64,000 bases of DNA. Origin: Taxillus chinensis (lineage: Eukaryota; Streptophyta; Magnoliopsida; Santalales; Loranthaceae). The stretch is from positions 51,900,400 through 51,964,399 of the forward strand of contig CM042092.1 in NCBI GenBank assembly GCA_023512835.1. Reading direction: 5' to 3'. Shown here one piece after another: positions 23,981 to 35,190 of this stretch (the stretch's first letter is position 1; every line of letters starts with the position of its first letter). The notes below the pieces were generated by a model. The model searched no databases. It saw nothing but the letters and a program-made list of their open reading frames with translations, and was not told the DNA's origin. The translations under genes and the position numbers were made by a program.

Positions 23981-24778
23981 TAGGGGTGGACAATGAATAT
24001 CCGCTCCCATTATTCCGCCCATTATTCGTCCCGTCCCCACTATGCAGGGCGGGTTACTCTGACTAGGCAAGAGTGGGGTGCGGTTTTGAAACTTAATACC
24101 CCACCCAGGCAGGGATGAAGAGTGGTAATAGGTAGTTGGGTGCCCCACCATACTCAGCCTAATTTTAATTATTTTTATTTATAATTTTATAATATTTAAA
24201 ATATTATTATCTAATTATTTTATAATTATTGTTTATATTTTTTGATATTTTTAAATGATATTTATTATTATAAAATTAAATTATTTTTGAATTTTTTTTG
24301 AGTTACAAATGATGTAGAAATTTGATTTATGCTAAAATTATTCATATGAATAGATCCAAGAAAGAGCGATAACGGGATGGGAACGGGTGAAACTTCATTC
24401 TCAAACCTGTTAGAAAATGAGATATCCTACCCCGCCTACGCATGGAATGGGATATAATTTTAAAATTTGACCCCCCACCTAAGCGGGGGCGGGAGGCAAT
24501 AATAAGTTGATTCCACTCCCGGTAGGGTTGGAATCACCTCTATCAGCTGTTTCATAGAACCTCCAAAGGACAAGCTTGTCATAAGAGAGATCAATAAAAG
24601 CCGATAACGGGGAGCAAGCAGATGAAACCTCCCCCCGCCAACCCCACCATAGGACGGGGTACCCTATCCCACCTACACAAGAGGCGGGGTACAGTTTCAA
24701 AATTTCACTACCTGCTTAGGCAAGACAAGATACGGTAATAGGTAGATCCCTCCCCCCGCTAGCAGGGGTAGACCCCTA
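23981..24778 (+). mobile_element. hAT-like non-autonomous element, copy 1
   Basis: It begins TAGGGGTGGACAATG and ends GGGTAGACCCCTA, as inferred by alignment to copy 2. Interior GC-rich modules (GGGGCGGGAGG, then TAATAGGTAG) alternate with AT-rich DNA. The flanking 8-mers do not match well, so the insertion is old or the boundary is off by a base or two. There is no transposase. Confidence 0.6.
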
Positions 24779-25547
24779 GCCGTAGATATGAGTGGGTTTT
24801 GAAAGCATAGGGTCACTAATATTAAGGAGGATTATTTAATCAAGTGGATCAAAATTTAAGGAATAACAATAATCTCATAGAGTCATGGTCTATATTCTTC
24901 ATAGTATATGAATGTATATTATTTTATATATTTTATTTATTCTTCTATTTTTTATTTTTTTAAAATTATATTTATTATTTTTTCATCTCTTTTATTTATT
25001 ATAACCAATCAAAAGTGTATATGCCAATAAATATATTGAAACATAATAAGTGTTTGAAAAATAAATAATAACTCTTTAAATGTATAGATCTCTCGTACAT
25101 CTTTATTCATAAACTTTATTTGAAAGAATATAATGTATACTTATTTTACCTAAAAGTTAAAAACTCACATCTAAATTATAGGAAAAACATCATTATAAAG
25201 TATTTGATATAAATACTCTTAGTAATACAAGTAGTCATTTGCTAGTAATAAGTAAAGCATCACTAAAAGCAATAGTGTTGGGTTGGGTTTACGATATTTA
25301 AAATATAGCTAGCCATTTGATTAAATGTCATAAAAGAAGTCCACAATGGACTCTCTAAATGTTATAAGAAATTTTCTTTTAGCTAAATCACTTGCTAAGA
25401 ATAGTAGTCCTGGAGTGACTATAATTAAAATATAGGTAACCATTTGGTTAAATGTTATAAAAGAATCACATCAAACTCTTTAAATGTTACAAGAATTTGG
25501 CTTTTAGCCAAATCACTCGCAAAATTTGATAAGTTAATTCTACTAGT
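24779..25547. other. AT-rich spacer with a two-copy tandem duplication
   Basis: About 25306-25410 and 25433-25530 are diverged copies of one sequence, about 127 bp apart. Both run from AGCCATTTG/AACCATTTG through AAATGTTATAAGAA-type words to TTTTAGC(T/C)AAATCACT. No gene is visible. Confidence 0.5.
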
Positions 25548-26380
25548 TAGGGGTGGGCAACGGATACCCGCCCCGCTTACCCCCGTCCGCTATTCGCTCC
25601 GCCCCCGCTATGCGGGGCGGGTTACCCTGCCTAGGCAAGAGCGGGATGCGGTTTTTAAACTTGACACCCCGCCTCAGGCGGGGGCGGGGAGCGATAATAG
25701 GTAGCGGGGTACCCCGCCCCCTGCCCCTGCCTAATTTTAATAATATTTATTTATAATTTTATAATATTTTAAATATTATTAGTTAACTATTATTTATGAT
25801 TTTTAATATTTTTGAATAATATTTATTATTGTAAAATTAATTTTTTTTTATATTTTTGAATAATATTTATTATTGTAAAATTAAATTATTTTTAATAATT
25901 TTGTGGTTAAAAATGATGTAGAAATTTGATTTAAGCCAAATTATTGATATAGAATGGATCCAATAAAAAGCGATAACAAGATGCGGGCAAATCGAACCTC
26001 ATTCGAAGACACATTAAAGAACGGTATATCGTGTCACACCTATATATAGAACGTGATACAATCTTAAAATTTAATCTAATGTCTAAGCGAGAACAGGAGA
26101 CGGTAATAGGTTGATTACTTACTGATAGGATCCGAATTACTTCTATCAAATGCTTCGTGGAGCCTCTAAAAGGCAAGATTGTCTTAAGAGAGAAATCAAT
26201 AAAAGCGGGTAGCGGGGTGCGGGCGGATGAAGCCTCCCCCACTTACCCCGCCATAGGACAGGTACCCCACCCCGCCTACACATGGGGCGGGATATGGTTT
26301 TAAAATTTTATTACCCGCCTAGGCGGGGGCGGGGGTTGGTAATAGGTAGACCCCGTCCCGATATGGCGGGTAAGACTCTA
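25548..26380 (+). mobile_element. hAT-like non-autonomous element, copy 2, with 8-bp target duplication
   Basis: The 833-bp element begins TAGGGGTGGGCAACGG and ends ATGGCGGGTAAGACTCTA. It is flanked by CTACTAGT at 25540-25547 and 26381-26388, a perfect 8-bp duplication as expected for hAT elements. The inverted ends are imperfect (TAG, then ACCCGCC inside). Three diverged modules lie within (about 25615-25715, 25970-26120 and 26210-26350), each ending in a TAATAGGT word. No transposase is encoded. Confidence 0.78.
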
Positions 26381-26678
26381 CTACTAGTTGTAATTACTTT
26401 TTAAATAAAAACAATAATTTCATTCTCATCTCTCTTACTCTTCCCTGTCACGCATTGACATTACTTCCATTCCATGGTGAGAAAAAATATAATATTTTAT
26501 TTAATAATCAATAAATTTATCTAGTCTATTATTTAAAATTATAAAATATACTAGCTAAATTTTATAAAGATGTAATTTTTTAAAGCTTAAATTAAAATTT
26601 AGTTATTCCACCGTGAATGTTTTAACATATTTTGTTGGGATATTTGTCTCGGATTGTTCAATGGTAAAAAGCCAAGAT

Positions 26679-28455
26679 CGTCACGCCCGGATTTCCAACC
26701 CGAGGAGACCGGAACGTGACCTTCCCTTTACCCGAGTTTGGATAAAGGGGATAGAATACAACATGCTCACACAGGATACCATACACTTCACATTTTATAT
26801 TTAGAGAGATAAAAACCATATTTTAATTAAGTCCAAACATACAAGAGTGCCCAAACATGCTTTTATTACATAAAACTCCTCATTACAATATCCTCCCACT
26901 TGGGTTACAAAGCTCACACAAAAACAAGTAAACTCAAATAATAATAAACAAAGCCACAAAACGTAACCTCCCAACTTGGGTGTTCCCGCCTAACGCCTGT
27001 AGGTCCTTGTAGAAAAACCAAACACGGTAGGAGGGGTGAGCAACCACGACTCGGTAGGGATCATGTCTCCCCAACCCATCCCATGCTCCTAAGATCTACA
27101 TGCCATGTGTACAAGTGCGGTGTCGTGATACAATTATTTCAACAAATATAATGGCAAGCTATATCAAGAAATACAATTATTTCCACGACCACACAAAGCA
27201 AGACATGAACAAATCCCGGCTTCCACGACCACCGGGTTTCCAAGAGCAGATCCCGGGCTTCCACAACCACCGGGTTTCACAAAACAGTCCCGGGCTTCCA
27301 CAAACCACCGAGATTCACAATAGTCCCCGGCTTCCCACAGCCACCGGGTTTCACAAAACATCCCGGGCTTCCATAGCCACCGGGTTTCACAAAACACAGT
27401 ATACATAACCACTCAGGCATAAAACCAAACACTTAGTAGGCACACATTCACAAATGTACAAACCCAACCACTCAGGCATAAAAACAAACACTTGGCATGC
27501 ACACCTTTACCAACTCACAATTCTAGCCATACCTGGCATATTATCAAACACATACCTGGGCATATTCATACAAACATATTCACATAGGCATTTTATCAAA
27601 CATTTAACATGCACTGCCCACCTAACATCGAATCACACCAAAATGCCATTGAAAGCCAACATTCATATAGGAGATCACACCTATATGAATTTACATATAA
27701 GTATTATAGCAATAACAATGGAAACTTTACAAAATATCCACAGGGCCTAACCCCTGAACGACCAGGAAAGAGAAAACCCCTACCTCAAAGATCCTCCACG
27801 CTCTTGCCTCCACGCTCAATGCCGTCCAACCACGGGAATGACAACGACGACCACGAACTAGAGCTCTCTCTCTCAATCTCCCTCTCTCTCTCTCTGTGAC
27901 CACTGGGCGGCCGACAACAAAAACCCTAAACCTAAAATAAAGAGAGCTCCTCTTTATATAGACCTCACTTATCAAAACGACGTAGTTTTGATAAATGAAA
28001 TCCCACCATCAAAACGACGTAGTTTTGATAAATGAAACACACCATCAAAACGACGTAGTTTTGATAAATAAAACACACCATCAAAACGACGTAGTTTTGA
28101 TAAATAAAACATGAACTAACCACTCTGCTTCCACACAGGACAAAATACCCACAATCCGAACATGGTCATTGTCACACGCAGCCTCTACACGCTCCCACTT
28201 GAGCTCATTACACTCTCTAACAACCAAGCCACGAAGACTCATAGAAACACTCCTTCGAAGATTAGCTGGAAACGCGGCCTCGAAGATCCGTCTCGAAGAT
28301 CTAACTTTCGACCCTCAAACCTTCGAACTTCGACCCTCGGTCTTCGACCCTACGACCCAAATCTTCGGGTCTTCCACCTTTCGACCCAAGCGTTCGCCCA
28401 GGGTATTGTTCATCTTCGTTCCGAGCTTGTTCTACCCAAAACACGGGTCATTACA
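26679..28455 (-). repeat. 3' LTR of the decayed gypsy element
   Basis: It contains a five-unit array of about 37 bp (27213-27400), in which CCCGG and CCGGG arms bracket a CTTCCAC-rich loop. It also has a CT-rich tract (27863-27898), a TATA box on the minus strand (27954-27960) and four ACGT palindromes (27971-28101). At the outer end is a cluster of TTCGACCC words (28305-28390). The terminal base pair at 26679 is C instead of T. Confidence 0.9.
27954..28101 (-). promoter_or_regulatory. LTR promoter: TATA box with four upstream 22-bp ACGT palindromes
   Basis: On the minus strand a TATATAAAG box lies just downstream of four copies of a near-perfect palindrome, ATCAAAACGACGTAGTTTTG followed by AT. 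The copies start at 27971, 28008, 28044 and 28080, a period of 36-37 bp. The ACGT core is the usual contact of plant bZIP factors; binding is inference. The same block is in the other LTR (34171-34318). Confidence 0.7.
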
Positions 28456-31400
28456 TCCTCTCCCCCTTAAGACTTTTCGTCCTTGAAAAGAAACAACATG
28501 CAAGGAAAACAAACACATGCGGCCCATTTGCAAGACAACGAGCCACAACGCCCAAATGGATCACACAACATAACAGACATCTCAAACACATTTTGCAATC
28601 TCAAAACACATCTCAATAAAAATACCGGTTTACAAGTAGAAATACAAATACACCAAAGCATGAACCACAAAAAAAAACACATCACTACAGCCACCTCCCC
28701 CCCTTAAGATTGTTCGTCCTCGAACAACTTTGGGTGTTGCTCACGCATCATGGATTCGCGTTCCCATATTTCCTCCATAGGACGTGTCATCCTCAAAAAG
28801 ACAATACACTTTCCATAATGCACATGCTGATGCACATCGCCCACAACCATTCACATACCCGCGATCAAGATATCACACAATAACACACATGAAGGCACGT
28901 ACCCACGTACCCAATACAACACAAAGATGATAGGGAAACACATATTCTAACTACCCATTCACCAACATTATAAACTCATCCGCAGGGAGTGTCCTCACAA
29001 CCTTCCCACCTTTGGACTTTTCGTCCCCGAAAAGAGAAAGCAAGTAGTAAACATCACGAGAAGATCAAAGCAACACATAACACCCAGGAGCACAACCAGA
29101 TTAGAGCTGGCCAATTAGCGTCTGACAACAACTCATGTGAGCAAGTCCGACAACAATAGAGGTTGAGAAACCTCCCACGATTCATAAGCCTATGTGTGAA
29201 GCATCCATTCGCTAGAATTCATATGATTGAACGAGAAGTCACCGCATCGACATAGCAGGTACTCGGCGTTAGACGCTACTCGTGTCACAATAAGACCAAC
29301 ACGCCATAATGTAGAATACCTAACAATGACACCACCTGAGATTTGATGTCAACGGACACAACCAATTTACAACGCAGCCACACTCCATATGTAGACCTTA
29401 CCCGACAGCAAACACAAAGAGGTCACAAGGAAACACAAACAAACAAGAGAAAAGCATTATGCAAACCACAATCGCATTCCCACACATGGAGATCACCCCC
29501 ACGAGCACCATCATCACTGCTAAAACCACCTCACTCTATAGCGATACACGCAACAACAGAACCCAACCAATGCCAAAGGGAACTCAAGATGACTTACAAT
29601 CCAGGTCACAACTACATCAGGATGAAGTTTGCCCTTCACCAATTCGGTCATAGTCAACAAGACGCCCAACGGTGTCCAAGGAGTAACTCAAAACAACAAA
29701 CGTAGTACCATACTCAATCACGGCAAGACCAAAAAAAACTACTATTGGGCTAACACCAGCACCAACGTTGAGAATCTACTAAAGAATCCCATGAACCGAA
29801 CGTCACACAAATAACACCTCTCTGACTACGGTCAAATAGGGATCCACCAAGGTCCCACATAGCCTTCACTAACCGAGGCTTATGTTACAACCCAAGTGAT
29901 AACGCCTACTCGATCGGCAGACATTCCATGCGATAAGAATCCTTTGACGCTGGGTAGTTGCCAACAACGTAGTTCTCTCCACCCTGGAAAACTCTCCTAC
30001 CTGCAACATGACAATAACGGAATCCGCGATGTCACCACTCACAGTCACAAGGGAATCCTTAGCCTCCAGGACATACTCCACCTCATGGCCCACTAACCCC
30101 GCTATACCAACCGTCATGTTCTATCTCAACACACCAATAAAACACTCAAACCGACCAAGAAATACTCAGGCTCTAGCCTTAGCTAAATGTGATCACTGCC
30201 ATTCCTCCAGGTAGGCACAGAAACAAGACATGCAAACGCTTGATTCGGGACTTTCATGTAGCACCCAAACACACCAACACCTTGATATCGTGAACCATCT
30301 CCCTTATCGCGTGATACTTGTACATGAAAAGTTTTCAAGGAGGACATATGTAGGTCATTCGCCTACCACCACCGCTCTAATGCATACACCTTTTGATATC
30401 CGCCCGACATAAAACTCTCCCCAAGGAGTAAGACTAATACCCCGTCCTAACAAAACTCACAATCGACTCAACTCGGGAAATCAAACAACTCTTTTTCTTT
30501 CCCAACTTACCAACATTTTAGTAACACCAGACAAGGAATAACATAAACAACATCACCTCTAACACTCTTCCTCATCCTCACACCACAGCTTACTATACCA
30601 ATACGTCATGCCTCATCCTTCTCTACGCATATGTGTCGCAACACCCACACGTAGCAACTCCGCTATATACCTTTACCACTTATGCAACACATACAACAAG
30701 ACAATGCTACATTTTCTGCACATTCTCAACACATGCAACGAAACACAAGACACCTGACGAGTAGAACGTACCGGTTTTAAACCTTCTCCTCTCCTTTAAA
30801 CCCACTTCCCACAAGATACGGACCAAAGGAATGGCCCTACCATGCAAAAGCACACCCTTAGTCCCTAGAGAAATGTTTTCCAGGATGTGGGTAAAAAGCC
30901 CGAATGAGGCCTGCCAAATCTCACTTGCTTACCTCTTGTTACCAATTGGATGCACCGGGCACGACCCTTGAAACCCACTCACACCGATAGCTGAGCTCCA
31001 AGAATAATTCACATTTTATACATGTGCATACCCATTTCACAACATATTCTAGGAACATTACTCAAGGTCTTTCACACACCACAAACATAACAAATGGCTA
31101 CTGCTTGACCATCCGAGAACCCGGAACACCTATATAGTTACTAACCAAAACTTGCAACGACCACTCTAGCCAACAAGATAACACTTCAAGGACTCTAAGA
31201 GCAGGCTATACTAGCCGCATTTTCCACCCTCAACCATAACGCTTGGAAAGGTAACCATAGGAATATCCCTTTCAAGTAGTACTCCACACATACCTTTATC
31301 CACATAAGAACATATCTCTATTATTCAAGGTTGCCAAGGAGGGGTCACACGTTACCCACAAGCCATCACCTCACGCCTCAAGCTCTACTAGCTAAGCAAA

Positions 31401-32894
31401 AAGGTAGCCTACAAGGTTTGATTACTTTAATTATTCACGGTTGTCAAAATTGAATACCACTCCCATATAAAACCAACACTCACATATCTATCGATTACTT
31501 ATTATCCTTCTAGTGTCACAAATATAAATGTTCATTTTTCTTATTATATTCTTATTATTATTATATATATATATATATATATATATTTTGTTACAAGTCA
31601 CCAACCACGTCTATTAATAATGCTAACTCAAACGATCTCCTAAGCTTCACCAAACGGCAAACCGTGGCTCAAGAGCCCTACCAACGAGAATACCCCTCTA
31701 TTACAAGTGTCTTAATTTAATTGCTAGAAACTCAACAATCAAAGGTCCACCCATCCTCACCTAAGTCAGGACAAGACTCAACCAATCACTATCTTCCCGG
31801 AGATGTCCTACTTTTCCACAGATGCAACACCGATCTCGCTTCTCGCTACACTCTTTTCCAATGTCCCGATTGTCCACAGTAAGAACAACCCTTTAAGCAA
31901 CTGGTCTCAAATTGATTTGTTGGGGGATTGACCCCCATCTCGAAACTTGTGGCCATCTTCGATTGCCCTTGTCGCCTCTTGGGGTCCTTTTTCGCGATCA
32001 GAGACAACAATGCTTCGATTGATCTTCATCCGAGCTCCTCCAAATGATGTGGGTTAACCGCCCTCGGCGTGCCTCGCTCTTAATCGATTATCGAATCTCA
32101 TCCCTCACCTGGAATAATCAGGGTTAAAATGCCAATCTCTGCCTGTGAAGATCATTACTTACAGCCTACGACTCTCGCCACTTGCCCGGCTTGGTGGCGG
32201 GCTCTTCTGTCGTACGGGTCATAATTTTTCGGAGGCTAGGTACATGAGGAGGTAGCACTCCAGGTTAACACTCAACGCTCTTAATACCATTACCGACTAG
32301 GCGTTTGGAGCTATAACTAATCTCAAAACACATTATCGCCACACATATTCGCAGATTCACATTTCACGACTATACAAGTTCACACCTTCACATTGCACAT
32401 ATCATTTATACTCAAGTGATTATCTCATCGTTTTTAACACCACATTGCTTATTCCACACAATACCATACAAAGGCACACACTTAAGCATTCACATATCTC
32501 ACCTAGTCATTTTCATAATATCAACAAGTATTATCTCTATGTAGTTTGTTCACATTGCACAAGTCCACTAGTACACAAATTCCATACCACATATTTTTTT
32601 TGTAGTCATGCTTAAGTTGTCACAATATATCGAGTTGCACAATTAATTTTTTTTTTTCATTTAAAACATTCCCACGATTATCCATACATTCATGCATAAA
32701 CAACAAATGCAACTAGTGCCCTAATGCCAATATATGCAAATCCTACCACAAGACTGGACTACCCCAAGTACACCTTAGAGGCTCCAAGAGGACCATGTTG
32801 ATCGAGCACGTCCCTCCAGGCCCCTCCAAAGGACTCAAGATAATCAAGTCCGCCCACTACCCTAGGCCAACTAGACCATGCTCTGATACCATAT
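28456..32894 (-). pseudogene. Eroded interior of the gypsy element
   Basis: The first few hundred bases beside the polypurine tract resemble the second gypsy element (the AAGATTGTTCGTCCTCGAAC region at 28706 and about 43433). On the minus strand at about 31811-31895 a gag zinc-knuckle pair is recognisable (CSYCGQSGHWKR, then CCICGKVGH), interrupted by a stop. I could not pick out protease, RT or integrase motifs by eye. An AT microsatellite lies at 31564-31586. Confidence 0.7.
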
Positions 32895-34658
32895 TGTCAC
32901 GCCCGGATTTCCAACCCGAGGAGACCGGAACGTGACCTTCCCTTTACCCGAGTTTGGATAAAGGGGATAGAATACAACATGCTCACACAGGATACCATAC
33001 ACTTCACATTTTATATTTAGAGAGACAAAAACCATATTTTAATTAAGTCCAAACATACAAGAGTGCCCAAACATGCTTTTATTACATAAAACTCCTCATT
33101 ACAATATCCTCCCACTTGGGGTTACAAAGCTCACACAAAAACAAATAAACTCAAATAATAATAAACAAAACCACAAAACAGAATCGCCTCCAACATGGGT
33201 GTTCCCGCTTAACGCCGTAGGTCCTTGTAAAAAAACCAAACACGGTAGGAGGGGTGAGCAACCACAGCTCAAGAGGGATCATGTCTCCCAACCCATCCCA
33301 TGCTCCTAGCATCTACATGCCATGTGTACAAGTGCGGTGTCGTGATACAATTATTTCAACAAATATAATGGCAAGCTATATCAGGAAATACAATTATTTC
33401 CACAACCCACAAGCTAGACATGAACAGTCCCGGGATTCCACAACCACCGGGTTTCCAAGAGCATCCCAGGCTTCCACAACCACCGGATTTCACAAAACAG
33501 TCCCCGGGCTTCCACAAACCACCGGGTTTCACAATAGTCCCGGGCTTCCACGGCCACCGGGTTTCACAAAACAGTCCCGGGCTTCCACGACCACCGGGTT
33601 TCACAAAACACAAGATACATAACCACTCAGGCATAAAACCAAACACTTAGTAGGCACACATTCACAAATGTACAAACCCAACCACTCAGGCATAAAAACA
33701 AACACTTGGCATGCACACCTTTACCAACTCACAATTCTAGCCATACCTGGCATATTATCAAACACATACTGGGCATATTCATACAAACATATTCACATAG
33801 GCATTTTATTAAACATTTAACATGCACGCCCACCCAACATCGAATCACACCAAAATGCCATTGAAAGCCAACATTCATATAGAAGATCACACCTATATGA
33901 ATTTACATATAAGTATTATAGCAATAACAATGGAAACTTTACAAAATATCCACAGGGGCCTAACCCCGAACAGACCAGGAAAGACAGTAACCCCCTACCT
34001 CAAAGATCCTCCACGCTCTTTGCCTCCACGCTTAATGCCGTCCAACCACGGGAATGACAACGACAGCCACGAACTAGAGCTCTCTCTCTCAATCTCCCTC
34101 TCTCTCTCTCTGTGGCCGGCGCGGCGGCCGACAACAAAAACCCTAAACCTAAAATAAAGAGAGCTCCTCTTTATATAGACCTCACTTATCAAAACGACGT
34201 AGTTTTGATAAATGAAATCCCACCATCAAAACGACGTAGTTTTGATAAATGAAACACACCATCAAAACGACGTAGTTTTGATAAATAAAACACACCATCA
34301 AAACGACGTAGTTTTGATAAATAAAACATGAACTAACCACTCCGCTTCCACACAGGACAAAATACCCACAATCCGAACATGGTCATTGTCACACGCAGCC
34401 TCTACACGCTCCCACTTGAGCTCATTACACTCTCTAACAACCAAGCCACGAAGACTCGTAGAAACACTCCTTCGAAGATTAGCTGGAAATGCGGCCTCGA
34501 AGATCTGTCTCAAAGATCTAACTTTCGACCCTCAAACCTTCGAACTTCGACCCTACGACCCAAATCTTCGGGTCTTCCACCTTTCGACCCAAACGTTCGC
34601 CCAGGGTATTGTTCATCTTCGTTCCAGCCTTGTTCTACCCAAAACACGGGTCATTACA
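32895..34658 (-). repeat. 5' LTR of the decayed gypsy element
   Basis: It is closely similar to the other LTR and has the same parts: a hairpin-unit array (33428-33612), a CT-rich tract (34080-34112), a TATA box (34171-34178), four ACGT palindromes at 34188, 34225, 34261 and 34297, and TTCGACCC words near 34525-34590. The outer word cluster is about 20 bp shorter than in the partner. Confidence 0.9.
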
Positions 34659-35190
34659 AAGGCATATATAAGAAGAAAGAAAACTTTAAATGTCACAATG
34701 TGTTTTAAAGCCATGCGGGCCGATGTAACGAGCTTAAAGCGAGATGGTATCATGACACTTGATTCTAACAAACTAGTATCAAAACCTGATTGTCTTGTGA
34801 TTATCCCCATTAAGTATTTGGTGATATTGAAAGTCTTCTCGGCGTGGTGTGATCAAGCGGATGTCCTATTAGTGTGGCGGTATCCAAGTTATGATGTCAC
34901 TTTAATATTAAACTGGGTTGATCTCTCCATAAGACGTGGATTGAGAGAAAGTTGTAAGAAATTCTCGATTTCATAGGTATGTCTCCATCCTATGGTGTAC
35001 AACCATAGTGTGACAAAGGGAAAAACTTTTGGGATGTTTGTCCTACATCGATCAAGGGCAAGAAAGTTAAGGCATATATAAGGAAAAAAAGGCTTTAAAT
35101 GTTATGACGTGTTTTAAAGACGTGCGGGCCGATATGGCGAGCCCAAAGCGAGACAATATTGTGACATGTGATTAAACCTTTGCCTAGACT
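34659..35190 (+). repeat. Dispersed repeat, two copies; the first was the gypsy insertion target
   Basis: AAGGCATATATAAG with following sequence to about 34780 is repeated at 35068-35185, including GTGTTTTAAAG and GCGGGCCGAT words. A TGGGAT-TTTGTC segment lies to the left of the gypsy element (26633-26678) and also at about 35033. The first copy is therefore split by the 8-kb element. The identity of the repeat is unknown. The 196-codon frame across it has no family features. Confidence 0.6.

Larger units (their letters stand above)
26679..34658 (-). mobile_element. Ty3/gypsy element (Tekay/Del-like lineage), interior decayed, 8.0 kb
   Basis: Direct repeats 26679-28455 and 32895-34658 are LTRs of a minus-strand element. 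On that strand the LTR begins TGTAATGACCC and ends GGGCGTGACA. An initiator-Met primer-binding site (TGGTATCAGAGC, complement of 32880-32891) follows the 5' LTR, and a polypurine tract (complement of 28456-28471) precedes the 3' LTR. The flanks are AAGAT on the left and AAGGC on the right; the related repeat at about 35068 has AAGGC, so the left copy probably mutated. The interior has no long reading frame. The lineage is inferred from its similarity to the element at 41405-50279. Confidence 0.88.

Noticed and set aside
27213..27400. CRISPR-like look of regularly spaced short repeats
   Set aside because: Units are contiguous tandem repeats without unique spacers, lie in an LTR, and the genome is a plant.
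32880..32891. Possible tRNA gene fragment
   Set aside because: It is a primer-binding site complementary to a tRNA 3' end; no cloverleaf is present.
34386..34976. A 196-codon frame across the end of a gypsy LTR
   Set aside because: It crosses the LTR border into a different repeat, so it cannot be an evolved gene.
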